Source: Glaciecola nitratireducens FR1064 (GTDB taxonomy: Bacteria; Pseudomonadota; Gammaproteobacteria; Enterobacterales; Alteromonadaceae). Taken from it: DNA of 64,000 nucleotides. The notes under the pieces are model-generated. The model saw only the letters and a list, made by a program, of their open reading frames with translations, had not been told where the DNA came from and made no database searches. Both the position numbers and the translations under genes were made by a program. This document shows, in pieces, positions 28,362 to 37,141 of this stretch. The stretch covers positions 1,550,001 through 1,614,000 of the forward strand of contig NC_016041.1 of NCBI RefSeq assembly GCF_000226565.1, read 5' to 3'. How positions within the stretch are numbered: position 1 is the first letter of the stretch; every line of letters starts with the position of its first letter.

Positions 28362-31300
28362 GTTTGCGCATGCAGGCGCAGTGCTTGCGTCCTTCGCTAT
28401 TCGTCGCCCAGTCACTATTACGATGGTGTTCATTTCACTGCTTATTATGGGCTTGGGGGCAAGTCGCTATTTGCCGCTGGAGAAGTTTCCCGGCATCGAC
28501 TTTCCAGAGCTTTTTATTCAAGTACCATATCAAGATGCAACGCCAGGCGAAATTGAAAAAATGATTACGCGCCCGGTTGAAGAGGCATTGGCGACAATGT
28601 CAGGTATCAAGCGCTTGCGTTCAGTTTCAAATGAAAATAGCGCTGAAATTAATATTCGCTTTGACTGGGACGCAAACATCAAGGCGAAGAGTATAGAGGC
28701 TCGCGAAAAGATTGATGCTATTCGTCATTTACTGCCTGCTGATGTTGAGCGCGTTATGGTATTTAAATTCAATTTAGCCGATATGCCGGTGTTTCAGTTA
28801 AGATTGTCCAGCGACCGTGATATTTCAAATTCATATGACTTGCTAGAGCGCAACTTAAAAATGCCAATAGAGCGCGTTAAGGGCGTATCTCGAGTCGAGT
28901 TATATGGTGTACAAAAAAAACAAATTTCAATTCGTCTTGATCCAGACCGAGTTGCTGCACTGCATGTTGACGTGGCGTTATTAACACAAACCTTGCGCGA
29001 CGCTAACTTTTCAATGACCGCGGGGCAGTTCTTTGATCTCGACCAAAAAATAACGATCAATCCTAGCGGTGAGTATCAGAGTAAAGAAGAAATTGCAGAC
29101 ATTATTGTCATGCGAAATGTGCGTCTGAGCGATATTGCCGAGGTGAAGTATGAGACACCAAAAGCAGTGGAAGGACGTCATTTAGACAAAACGCATGCGA
29201 TTGGATTGAACATTTTTCGAGAGTCGGGTGCTAATTTGGTTGAAGTCTCGACAGCGGTCATGGCAGAAATTGAAAATGCGAAAAACAGCACTGCCTTTAG
29301 CGGCATCAATGTGTTTGTGATGCAAGATGAAGCGACAAGTGTCACTCAGTCACTGCAAGATTTGATTAATTCAGGTTTGGTCGGTGGCTTTCTGTCCATC
29401 ATTGTCCTGTATTTGTTTTTACGTAATTTGGCGACAACGCTAGTGGTGGTCCTTTCAGTGCCTTTTGCTATTTGTATCACATTAGCTTGTATGTATTTTA
29501 TGGGCTATACGCTGAACATACTGTCACTCATGGGCTTGATGTTGGCGGTTGGTATGTTGGTAGACAATGCGGTCGTGGTAACAGAAAGTATATTCCAAGA
29601 ACGAGAAAAATCAGATGACATCATTGAAGCGACCAAAAAAGGCGTTTCTCTAGTGAGTTTAGCGGTCATTGCAGGTACAGCAACAACCGTCATTGTCTTT
29701 TTGCCCAACATTGTCGGCGTAAAAGCAGAGTTGACGGTTTTCTTGGAGCACGTTGCTGTGTCTATATGCATTTCGCTGGTAGCGTCGTTAGTGATTGCGC
29801 AAACCCTCATTCCTTTACTCACAACGAAGCTCAAAATAAAACCAAAACTGGTACAGCAAAAAACCTCTAGATTGAAGACAGTGTACGAACGTATTTTGCG
29901 TTGGACTATTGCGCATCAAAAAGGAACAGCCGCCATTGCTGTTGCAATCTTGCTGAGTACAGCGATTCCAATGAGCTTGTTGAAAAGCGATGAAGACAGC
30001 AATAACAACCAAGATCGCATTTGGCTAAACTACGATATTCAAGGCAATTACAGCTTAGAAGAAGTTGAAAAGTCAGTCGCTAAAATGGAAGATTATTTAT
30101 ATGCAAATAAGGAAAAATTCCATATTAAGCAGGTATATAGCTATTACACCGCTGGTTTTGCTGTTTCGGGAATTACCTTAGAAGATGACCTACCTGTAAA
30201 AGTAAAAGATTTAAAAAATGACATTAAAGAAACCTTGCCATTATTTGCAAGAGCGAAGCCTTCATTTCAGTGGGACCAAGGCTCGGGCGGCGGAGTTCGA
30301 CTTACTCTATTTGGTCAAAGCTCAGAGAATCTGCTGCGATTAGCTAATCAAATCGTGCCTGTTATGAACAGTGTTGAAGGCTTAACTGATGTGAAAACAG
30401 ATGTCGATGGGCAAGATTTCGAACTGCAGCTTAGCGTAGATAGAGAAAAAGCCTTCCGCTTTGGTTTAAGCTCAAGTGATGTTGCGAATATTGTGAGCAC
30501 TGCATTGCGTGGCACCAATTTACGCACATTTAGAGGCGAAGCTGAAGGCGAGGTGAGCATTAAACTCATGTTCGACGAGGCGCTGCAAACTTCTGTGGAA
30601 AAGCTGCGTAATTTGACTATTTTTCGAGATGAGAATCAAAATGTCACGCTGGACATGGTGGCAACGATGAAAGTTGAGCCTCGACTATCACAAATTCAGC
30701 GCAGTTCACGCCAAACGTCACTCAGCATCGGCGGTAACTTAGAAGCAGATGTCACGGTCGATGAGGCTCGCGAGCGCATTGAACGTATTATGCAAAATAT
30801 CGAGTTACCGTCGGGCTATTCATGGTCATTAGAAGGCAGTTTCCAGCGTCAAGATGAAGACGAATCGATAATGCTGACTAACATGATACTAGCCATCATT
30901 ATGATATATATCGTAATGGCCGCATTATTTGAATCACTGATGTTGCCAACGGCCGTGCTGACTTCTCTTTTCTTTTCGTTTACTGGCGTATTTTGGGCGT
31001 TCTTGATAACGGGCAATGCCATGACAGTGATGGGTATGATCGGGATGTTGATTTTAATGGGCATTGTCGTCAACAACGGTATTGTGCTGGTGGATAGAAT
31101 AAATCACTTGGCGAACATGGGCATGAGCGTGCCTGATGCCATAATCGAAGGATGTCTAAGCCGCGTCAGGCCAATACTCATGACCGTGTTAACAACAGTA
31201 CTTGGCTTGCTGCCGCTGGCTTTAGGTGACGTCAGCATTGGTGGCGATGGCCCTCCTTATGCGCCAATGGCTATAGCGATAATTGGAGGTCTGTTGTTCA

Positions 31301-31425
31301 GCACAGTAACCAGCCTGTTCTTAGTGCCGTTAGCCTATTTGCTGTTGCTTAAAGTTCGCCGGGCAACAGTGGCAATGATCAGTGAAAGTAAGCAAGTGGT
31401 TTCTAAAGTAATAAAAGCAGCGTGA
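28354..31425 (+). CDS. RND efflux permease 2 (HAE-type)
   Basis: The 1023-residue protein is a second RND permease of normal length. It begins MDKFAHAGAVLASFAIRRPV, has LAVGMLVDNAVVVTESIF in membrane segment 4 and LMGIVVNNGIVLVDRINH in the second half. I set the start at ATG 28354, preceded by GAGGA at 28341, so it overlaps the end of permease 1 by 8 bp; a TTG start 84 bp earlier lies deep inside the first gene and is unlikely. Two different permeases sharing one adaptor suggest a heteromeric pump, as in the MdtBC system. Confidence 0.93.
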   Translation: MDKFAHAGAVLASFAIRRPVTITMVFISLLIMGLGASRYLPLEKFPGIDFPELFIQVPYQDATPGEIEKMITRPVEEALATMSGIKRLRSVSNENSAEINIRFDWDANIKAKSIEAREKIDAIRHLLPADVERVMVFKFNLADMPVFQLRLSSDRDISNSYDLLERNLKMPIERVKGVSRVELYGVQKKQISIRLDPDRVAALHVDVALLTQTLRDANFSMTAGQFFDLDQKITINPSGEYQSKEEIADIIVMRNVRLSDIAEVKYETPKAVEGRHLDKTHAIGLNIFRESGANLVEVSTAVMAEIENAKNSTAFSGINVFVMQDEATSVTQSLQDLINSGLVGGFLSIIVLYLFLRNLATTLVVVLSVPFAICITLACMYFMGYTLNILSLMGLMLAVGMLVDNAVVVTESIFQEREKSDDIIEATKKGVSLVSLAVIAGTATTVIVFLPNIVGVKAELTVFLEHVAVSICISLVASLVIAQTLIPLLTTKLKIKPKLVQQKTSRLKTVYERILRWTIAHQKGTAAIAVAILLSTAIPMSLLKSDEDSNNNQDRIWLNYDIQGNYSLEEVEKSVAKMEDYLYANKEKFHIKQVYSYYTAGFAVSGITLEDDLPVKVKDLKNDIKETLPLFARAKPSFQWDQGSGGGVRLTLFGQSSENLLRLANQIVPVMNSVEGLTDVKTDVDGQDFELQLSVDREKAFRFGLSSSDVANIVSTALRGTNLRTFRGEAEGEVSIKLMFDEALQTSVEKLRNLTIFRDENQNVTLDMVATMKVEPRLSQIQRSSRQTSLSIGGNLEADVTVDEARERIERIMQNIELPSGYSWSLEGSFQRQDEDESIMLTNMILAIIMIYIVMAALFESLMLPTAVLTSLFFSFTGVFWAFLITGNAMTVMGMIGMLILMGIVVNNGIVLVDRINHLANMGMSVPDAIIEGCLSRVRPILMTVLTTVLGLLPLALGDVSIGGDGPPYAPMAIAIIGGLLFSTVTSLFLVPLAYLLLLKVRRATVAMISESKQVVSKVIKAA

Positions 31426-31545
31426 TGAAAAGTGCACGCTTGCTAAAAATATCTGAAAATGAATAAACGTGAAAAAATGGTCGCTGGGTTTGTCTTCATA
31501 TACAATACGCACTCATTAGCGATAAATAAGAAGTAGACGCCAGCC

Positions 31546-32352
31546 ATGACAATTAACGATTTATTAGCCCCAGTCAGTGCATTTTTGCGTTGCGAAACGC
31601 CACAAACATGGATTGACGAAGCCATTAAACCTGAGAATTTGTCGGTAGTATTGCTAGACCATTTAGTGTGTGAGCTCAAAGCTGCGCAAAGCGCGATGTT
31701 TTTAATTCGACGTTATGTTGTTGATAAAGAAAGCGGGCAAGCGCTTTTACAGTGGTTAAAGCCATACGAAGACTTCACTTATCGTATGCAAGGCGACTGG
31801 CGTGTTCTAGCCAAGCAAAACAAGCTTACGAAGTCGATGATGCCAGTGCAAAACTCTGCCTATGGGCAAGACCTGATAGACAAGATGGTACTGCTGATAA
31901 AAGAGGAGCTGCATCATTTCTATCAAGTACTAGAGATGATGGAGCATTATCAAATACCGTATGAGAATATTTCTTCAAGTCGCTATGCAAAAGGGATGCT
32001 ACGCCACGTAAAAAATCATGAGCCCGACGCGCTTATCGATAAATTAATTTGCGGTGCTTTCATTGAAGCTCGCTCGTGTGAGCGTTTTGCAAAATTAGCG
32101 CCGCATGTTGATAAAAAATTGGGAGATTTTTACGTTTCTTTATTACGCAGCGAAGCGAGACATTTCGAAGATTACCTTGAACTCGCAGAGTCAATCGCAG
32201 GGAAAGATATTGCAGAGCGAGTGGCTTTCTTTGGTGAAGTTGAGGCGGAGCTTATTCAGTCGCCTGATAGCGCAGAGTTTCGTTTTCACAGTGGGGCGCC
32301 TGATGTGAAAAAAGCACCGCACTCTAGTTTAGAAAATACAACAGCAGCTTAA
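31546..32352 (+). CDS. miaE: tRNA 2-methylthio-N6-isopentenyladenosine37 hydroxylase
   Basis: MiaE is a non-haem di-iron monooxygenase that hydroxylates ms2i6A37 in tRNA. The 268-residue helical protein has the ferritin-like ligand pairs in VCELKAAQSAM, EELHHFYQVLEMM and EARSCERFAKL plus RSEARHFEDYL. Length matches Salmonella MiaE (about 270). The gene is alone between the RND operon and a terminator. Its presence suits a marine gammaproteobacterium; E. coli lacks it. Confidence 0.92.
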   Translation: MTINDLLAPVSAFLRCETPQTWIDEAIKPENLSVVLLDHLVCELKAAQSAMFLIRRYVVDKESGQALLQWLKPYEDFTYRMQGDWRVLAKQNKLTKSMMPVQNSAYGQDLIDKMVLLIKEELHHFYQVLEMMEHYQIPYENISSSRYAKGMLRHVKNHEPDALIDKLICGAFIEARSCERFAKLAPHVDKKLGDFYVSLLRSEARHFEDYLELAESIAGKDIAERVAFFGEVEAELIQSPDSAEFRFHSGAPDVKKAPHSSLENTTAA

Positions 32353-32400
32353 TATTTAATAGCGGAAACGGTTTGGGTGAAATAATATTTATTTGAGAGA

Positions 32401-32430
32401 GCCGCTTAGTAAAAACTAAGCGGCTTTTTT
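32401..32430 (+). terminator. Intrinsic terminator after miaE
   Basis: GCCGCTTAGT pairs perfectly with ACTAAGCGGC around AAAA and is followed by six T residues. It lies about 50 bp after the miaE stop and just outside the end of the converging minus-strand gene. Confidence 0.93.
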
Positions 32431-32437
32431 ATTGATT

Positions 32438-33580
32438 TTAATTAGCCACGATACATGTACGTGTACTAAAAGCGTATCCTGTTGACGTATGCTTGTCTTC
32501 TTTCACAACTAATACGTCATTGTCACTAATATAAACAACCCGTTCATCTGGTGCTTTTAAACAATGTGAATATTCAAATGCTTCATAATTGTAGACAAAT
32601 GATGCGATTAAGGTGTCAAGAAAGTATATTTTGGGCGGTTTTATATTTGTTTGCTCAACGATTGCGTCATTTACATCAACTACGAGAGTTTCATTAGGTT
32701 CAACTTTTCGAATATTTTCAGGCGCATCCGGGGTGACGTTAGCATCTAATCTTTCTAGCAGTTTATTTTTAGCTGTTAACAATTCCTTGCGATCTTGCTC
32801 GCTCAAGTTTTCTTTTTGCAGTTCACCTTCGATTACATCCAAGCCTACCGTTGCTACCTTTTTATCTACGATACCTCCTGCACTGCTAGTAAATCTGAAC
32901 CCTGGCGTATGCGGTAAGTTGAGTTGGTCACCATACCAACCTAGAGAAGTGATCATAGTCATCGAAACCGGTGCTAAGAGAATTAAGCGCACAATACTAA
33001 ATGTCTTTGGAAAAGCCTCTTTTGGTTTTGCTTTTTTTCCGATAATTCGCATCAATACTAATAAGCCGCGCAATAAACGCACTATTTGCAGTAAACCAAA
33101 AATCACAATCATGGCAACCACGCTGACTATCATTAGCCATAGAGGCAAAATTAAAAGCGTTGTTACTCCTAGCGTGTGGTAAAGCTGCGTGGGGTCGGCA
33201 TTGATAACTATGTTAACTTTTTGCGAGGCAACAGCAAGTGTGAAATTTGCTATTGCGGCATATAAGACTAATAAAATTAGTCTGCCAAAGGTTGATTCCC
33301 ACACTTTTATAAAAATAGCCCAAAGTTCTCTGGCCATGCCGAAAAAAGCAAAAAGACCAATCAACCACATCGTCGAATTTTGTTCATCTATATCGCCATC
33401 AGCAAACACAAACAAAATTAGGGCGAGTACATAAATAATTTGGTTTGCATGCAGTTGCGCCCATCGCTCTCCCAAGCCAAAACGCCACTGTTTGAGCTTC
33501 CCAATTAAGGTATGCCTAATGTTAGCTTTAGTCGTTTTTGCTCCAGATAGCTCGGGTTGGTTTTGCAGTTGCTTTGTCAT
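32438..33580 (-). CDS. Multi-spanning membrane protein of unknown function
   Basis: I do not recognise this 380-residue protein. A polar, basic N-terminus of about 45 residues is followed by roughly five hydrophobic segments (IIYVLALILFVFA, MWLIGLFAFFGMA, LILLVLYAAIANFTLAVA, LLILPLWLMIVSVVAMIVIFG, IVRLILLAPVSMTMI). After residue 220 comes a soluble domain with a charged, coil-like stretch (EGELQKENLSEQDRKELLTAKNKLLERL). The last 60 residues contain two Cys. It ends 8 bp from the miaE terminator. No neighbour hints at a role. Confidence 0.75.
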   Translation of the reverse strand: MTKQLQNQPELSGAKTTKANIRHTLIGKLKQWRFGLGERWAQLHANQIIYVLALILFVFADGDIDEQNSTMWLIGLFAFFGMARELWAIFIKVWESTFGRLILLVLYAAIANFTLAVASQKVNIVINADPTQLYHTLGVTTLLILPLWLMIVSVVAMIVIFGLLQIVRLLRGLLVLMRIIGKKAKPKEAFPKTFSIVRLILLAPVSMTMITSLGWYGDQLNLPHTPGFRFTSSAGGIVDKKVATVGLDVIEGELQKENLSEQDRKELLTAKNKLLERLDANVTPDAPENIRKVEPNETLVVDVNDAIVEQTNIKPPKIYFLDTLIASFVYNYEAFEYSHCLKAPDERVVYISDNDVLVVKEDKHTSTGYAFSTRTCIVAN

Positions 33581-34156
33581 GAAAACAGCTCCCTATGTAG
33601 TCTGTTGAGCTCATTCATATAATCAGTATGTCCAAGCTGATGAACAACTACAAACTAAATTTATAAGTCGCAACTACTTAATAGTAGAACACCTTTACTC
33701 AAACCTGCACATTAATCGCTAATTTTAACGTGAGCAATACGATTGGTTGAGCTTTGATGTATCAGCAAATTCGACCGGATCACGTGAGCGCTAACCAAGC
33801 CTTGGGGCCACCCATTCCTTAAATTCAAGCGTATTTGTACCTTTAATAAGCGCAGGTACTCGTTTGTGTTGAACGTCACATAAAATTTATCTGCCTTCGC
33901 GATGTCAGGGGTTTTGCATCTGTTGCATGAAGGTTATCTCGATGAATTCCGCAGGCTGTGTACGTTTAGCTGCCGTTCGGCCCGACAGTCATTTCATGTA
34001 TTCGCTTTTATTTTCACTCACCAGTTTTGCGAATGCCTAAGTGTATGACTTAGCGGCTTAAAGCTGTACTATGCCAATAGTGATTTATTTATAAGCGGTT
34101 CTTAGGGTCCGCTTCATTTAAATGTTAGCTGCCTGTGGGAAAAGCAAGGAATTAAC
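33581..34156. other. Gene-free left flank of the cassette region
   Basis: No normal gene is present. On the minus strand, about 33882-33790 reads as a short coherent peptide ending GTNTLEFKEWVAPRLG and a stop, with no ATG, which looks like a gene remnant. AAGCGG/CCGCTT pair at 34093-34114 and are followed by GTTAGCTGC at 34124-34132, whose complement GCAGCTAAC recurs after the next gene. That pair could mark the two ends of one integron cassette. Confidence 0.4.
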
Positions 34157-34522
34157 GTGAGTAATTCATATTTTAGTCCTCACTTAAGACGAATTTGGGG
34201 GACTAGTATCATTTTCGTATTACCGGCGGCACTTTATCCCCTAACGAGCGAAAGGCCTGAAAAGAGTTCTGTATTTTTATTATTATTAGTGCTCTTATGT
34301 TCTTGGACAGTTCTAAAGGCAATTTTCAGCTCAAAAACTCAAACTTGTATTTTTTTAGGCTGTTTAGCTTTATCTTTTGCCTTAGTATTCGGTTACTTTT
34401 TTTCCGGAAGTTATCTTCCATTCATCATCATTCCAATAATCCCTCTTTTGTGGGGGCCAATTTCCTATGATGCTATTTTCAAAATTCTTAAAAATTACGA
34501 GTGCAATAATGGTAGTAAATAG
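34157..34522 (+). CDS. Small membrane protein, probable integron-cassette gene
   Basis: The 121-residue protein is unknown to me. It has about four hydrophobic segments (TSIIFVLPAALYPL, VFLLLLVLLCSWTVLKAIF, CIFLGCLALSFALVFGYFF, YLPFIIIPIIPLLWGP) and short polar ends. The GTG start is supported by AAGGA six bases upstream. The 5' leader is short and GTTAGCTGC lies 25 bp before the start; GCAGCTAAC follows within 20 bp of the stop. A lone gene tightly framed by such complementary ends is typical of a gene cassette. Function cannot be inferred. Confidence 0.6.
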   Translation: MSNSYFSPHLRRIWGTSIIFVLPAALYPLTSERPEKSSVFLLLLVLLCSWTVLKAIFSSKTQTCIFLGCLALSFALVFGYFFSGSYLPFIIIPIIPLLWGPISYDAIFKILKNYECNNGSK

Positions 34523-34529
34523 ATTGTTT

Positions 34530-34640
34530 ATAGCAGCTAACAAGGCTCTCGCTTCGCTCGCTGGCACGCTAACAGGGGCTGCGTCACTTCGTTCCTAATT
34601 TTAGCCCATGTGTTATCGCCCCTTAGTGGGAAGTTGATAT
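34530..34640 (+). repeat. attC-like recombination site
   Basis: Directly after the small membrane gene come GCAGCTAACAAGGC and a TCGCTTCGCTCGC stretch. AGGGGC then pairs with GCCCCT about 50 bases later. The right part, GTGTTATCGCCCCTTAGTGGG, resembles the end of Vibrio cholerae repeats (GTGTTAT and GCCCCTTAGGCGGG). The right-hand core (GTTGATA) is a poor match to the attC consensus, so the site may be decayed. No integrase gene is visible in the window. Confidence 0.5.
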
Positions 34641-34749
34641 GATTCCCGCTGTCAATAAGCATGACGCTTTACCCGCCGAGTTCTTTCATCAGCGTTGTGG
34701 ATCTGACTGGCGTTTGATACCCCATGGTTTCATGGGCACGTTGGCTTGG

Positions 34750-35154
34750 TCAGACGATGAGTTGGTAGCAAACCCAGAAAATCATGCCTACCTGAGCGAG
34801 GAAAAACGTGGCACGTAGCAGCACAAACGCTGGCGCGGTGCTGATGAGGTGCACCAGGCTCTGCCCCACACGCGCGGCCAGGATAAAGGCCGCAAGGCCA
34901 TCCACAACCGGACTCTTACTCATTAGCGCAGCGATCACCACGACGGCAGCGAAGAGCGGAAAGTTTTCCACGCAGTTGAGATGTGCGCCTTTGGCGCGGA
35001 CCATAAAGGATGGGTCGCGGTTGACTTCAGCACGCTCCCAGTCCGCCAAGTTGCGATCTCCGAGCAGCGCCATCGGCACGCGGGGAAACGCGTAAGTCAG
35101 CATCAACAGTTGCATCCACACTACGTAAAGCAGCACAGCGATAAATCCGGTCAA
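34750..35154 (-). CDS. MAPEG family membrane protein
   Basis: The 134-residue protein is a four-helix membrane protein of the MAPEG family (eicosanoid and glutathione metabolism). Marks are the early YVVWMQLLMLTYAFPR, the RAKGAHLNCVENFPLFAAVVV helix with the family Asn-Glu, and the end RATFFLAQVGMIFWVCYQLI. I prefer TTG at 35154 because GGAG sits just before it and the membrane part starts at once; ATG at 35196 would add 14 polar residues. It is richer in GC than its neighbours, which suggests separate origin. Substrate is unknown. Confidence 0.8.
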   Translation of the reverse strand: MTGFIAVLLYVVWMQLLMLTYAFPRVPMALLGDRNLADWERAEVNRDPSFMVRAKGAHLNCVENFPLFAAVVVIAALMSKSPVVDGLAAFILAARVGQSLVHLISTAPAFVLLRATFFLAQVGMIFWVCYQLIV

Positions 35155-35311
35155 AGGGCATTCTCCATGGGTTGGATTGAGACAATTCTTACGCACTAAG
35201 CCCGCTAACAGATGCGAGAATCGCGACTACATAACCCCACCCTATCATAAAATGCGCTTGTGTTGAAATCGGAACAATCGGGGTTAGTCCAATTTGTGGT
35301 GCTCTCCCCCC

Positions 35312-35380
35312 AACAACGTAATGCAAGTGACTCACTGGGTCGTTCGCTTTTTTCAGCGGTACACTTGCGTTATCGTTGTT
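35312..35380. repeat. Long imperfect inverted repeat, attC-like
   Basis: AACAACG-TAATGCAAGTG at 35312-35329 pairs with CACTTGCGTTA-T-CGTTGTT at 35362-35380. The stem of 18 pairs has one bulged base and one G-T pair, with a 32-base loop. Bulged bases on one strand are a known feature of folded attC sites. The end triplets do not fit the attC core well, so an IS end or a decayed cassette site is also possible. Confidence 0.6.
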
Positions 35381-35792
35381 TGCTCAGTTCGACTCCGTCT
35401 CACTCAGGGCGTGGCCCCCTGAACACAGCGTTGAACGTCTGCTGATTGTCTTTAGCTGACCGTCACAGATTAGCGAGCCAATGTCTCCTTCTCGCTCAAA
35501 GGAGACTAAATCCGAAAAAATAGCTAAGTCCGTTGTTACCCAAAGCTGCACTTCAATGGAGGTCTAGTGACGATACGTTTATAACATTAATGCAGTTGTA
35601 AATACCGTTAAAAGGTTAAATTGCTAACCTCTCAATCAATCTATGACACAAAATCAACTAAGTAATTGTATTAGCTATGAAAACCAATTTGCTTTTTAAC
35701 TATTATTGAAGATTTTTGTCTGTTTAAACTGTTGCTATTATTGTTTATTAAAAATAAAAAGAAGGATCAAATAGATCCCTAATTTCGTTTCA

Positions 35793-35847
35793 GTGACCCG
35801 TTCTAAATAACGTTGACACTTTTCAAACCTTTTTAAGGACGGGTCAC
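35793..35847. repeat. 55-bp unit with perfect terminal inverted repeats
   Basis: GTGACCCGT and ACGGGTCAC are perfect complements at the two ends. Inside, GTTGACACTTTTC follows the left arm. The layout looks like the abutted ends of an insertion sequence or a very small MITE. I see no target duplication and no transposase, so this is a structural call only. Confidence 0.6.
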
Positions 35848-36023
35848 GGCCAATTTTGCAGCACGCTTTTTATGTTAAATTTGAATTGGCAAAAGCTGTA
35901 TTCGATGATTATCAATCAACGATTAGATCGAAATTTAATCAGAACTTATCTTGGTAAGAAGTCGGCACGGAGAAACAAACAAATTGGAAAAAGTGATAAC
36001 CAAAGGACTCTCTTATTAAAACC

Positions 36024-36050
36024 AAGAAAGGGCTAAATTAGCCCTTTCTT
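36024..36050. terminator. Bidirectional-looking terminator for the NTF2-like gene
   Basis: AAGAAAGGGC and GCCCTTTCTT are exact complements around TAAATTA. On the minus strand the stem ends in a T-containing tail, 18 bp after the stop of the NTF2-like gene, so it most likely ends that transcript. Confidence 0.8.
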
Positions 36051-36067
36051 AAAATATATCTGTCCGT

Positions 36068-36535
36068 TTAGTTCATTTCGGGTGCAAAGTTACTACCTGC
36101 TAAGAAAAGCCATTTTTCTCCATCTTTAACAAGCACTTCTGAAATCCTAACGACTGAGCGTTCACGGCTACCGTCAGCGGTTTTTGTTACTGTTGTCGCG
36201 TAATAATTGACTACCGCAGTGTTTCCTTCAACGGTAATAGCTGCTGGCGAAATCTCATAGATAAGCGTATCAGAGGCTGCATCGCCAAAACGTGACCACT
36301 TGATAGAAGCATTTTTATAAACAGGTCCGCCGCTATCAGCGCCCCAAGTCACGTACTTATCGTGTACATAGTTATCCGGCCAATTACCGTTTTCTGCGGC
36401 ATCATCTACCCAAGTCTGTTCGACAATCGACCAGACCTCCATCTGAGAGTCATTCCAAGTTGGCTGTTGTGCATTTGTTGAAAATGCAATCGCAAGTGTA
36501 AAGAGTGTAGCAAGACGCAATTTGACAAGGTTCAT
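36068..36535 (-). CDS. Secreted NTF2/SnoaL-like protein
   Basis: The 155-residue protein has a clear signal peptide (MNLVKLRLATLFTLAIAFST, cleavage near NAQQ). The mature part of about 130 residues looks like the NTF2 fold: helix SQMEVWSIVEQTWVD, then strands with DKYVTWGADSGGPVY, INTAVVNYYATTV-like (VEGNTAVVNYYATTVTK) and RVVRISEVLVKDGEKWLFLAG-like (VVRISEVLVKDGEKWLF) segments. Such proteins are usually small ligand-binding or isomerase-like domains; no catalytic residue can be assigned. It is a single-gene unit with its own terminator. Confidence 0.75.
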   Translation of the reverse strand: MNLVKLRLATLFTLAIAFSTNAQQPTWNDSQMEVWSIVEQTWVDDAAENGNWPDNYVHDKYVTWGADSGGPVYKNASIKWSRFGDAASDTLIYEISPAAITVEGNTAVVNYYATTVTKTADGSRERSVVRISEVLVKDGEKWLFLAGSNFAPEMN

Positions 36536-37141
36536 TATATAATCCCTATATTAATTTTTTGGTTATTGCTCATTTATAAGCTGTTCAATTTTTGAACACC
36601 AGTACACTACGCCATATTTATCTTAAACGTCAAACAAAACGAACTTACTATCATAGATGCGAACACTCTCAGAATTCGGAACAAGCCAACAAAATTTCAA
36701 TTGGAGGGCATAGCATCGTCGCGAACCATTATTGTGAACATCGTCAACGACCCGCTTATCTCCCTAAGCGTACTTACCGCGGAATATTTTTTAACTAACA
36801 ATCAAAGTATGGTGTTTTTGTCTTGTTACATCCAATCTATAATATCCTTGTTCAAGCACTGTTGGCTGTAAATAAGTTGTTTATTGCTTCTTAAATTTTA
36901 TCGAAAATATATACATAAATTTACTGTGTAATTACTTTAAAAAGCTAAGCCTAAAACGTCTATATGCATAAATTGATGTGTTAATACCCAAGTATAACTA
37001 AAAATATCGTCAAGGTTTTAGGCCGGTAGTAGGCTTTAGCGAAGCTTGACGCGAGACAAAGGCGTAGATGAAAAATAGTTTACACTGAGGTCAGTCAATA
37101 ATTGACCATGCCAATTAATAGCATTTATTAATGAGTTATTT
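36536..37141. other. Intergenic region before the pilin-like gene
   Basis: I see no gene in about 600 bp of AT-rich DNA between two divergent genes. A perfect palindrome GTCAATAATTGAC lies at 37094-37106, 35 bp before the pilin-like start, and could be an operator for that gene. Confidence 0.45.

Larger units (their letters stand above)
35155..36023. other. Gene-poor stretch with mobile-element debris
   Basis: About 870 bp carry no credible gene. They contain a long attC-like inverted repeat (35312-35380), a small GGATC/GATCC hairpin (35764-35778) and a 55-bp unit with perfect 9-bp ends (35793-35847). The mix of GC-rich and AT-rich patches fits accumulated insertions. Confidence 0.5.

Noticed and set aside
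34808-35199. Plus-strand frames opposite the MAPEG gene
   Set aside because: They are shadows of a clear MAPEG protein on the other strand.
35764-35778. GGATC/GATCC hairpin as a terminator
   Set aside because: The stem is only five pairs and no gene ends near it on the strand with the T-rich tail.
36592-36798. Small plus-strand gene of 68 codons between the NTF2-like and pilin-like genes
   Set aside because: Composition and lack of a ribosome site or any recognisable motif make it look like chance.
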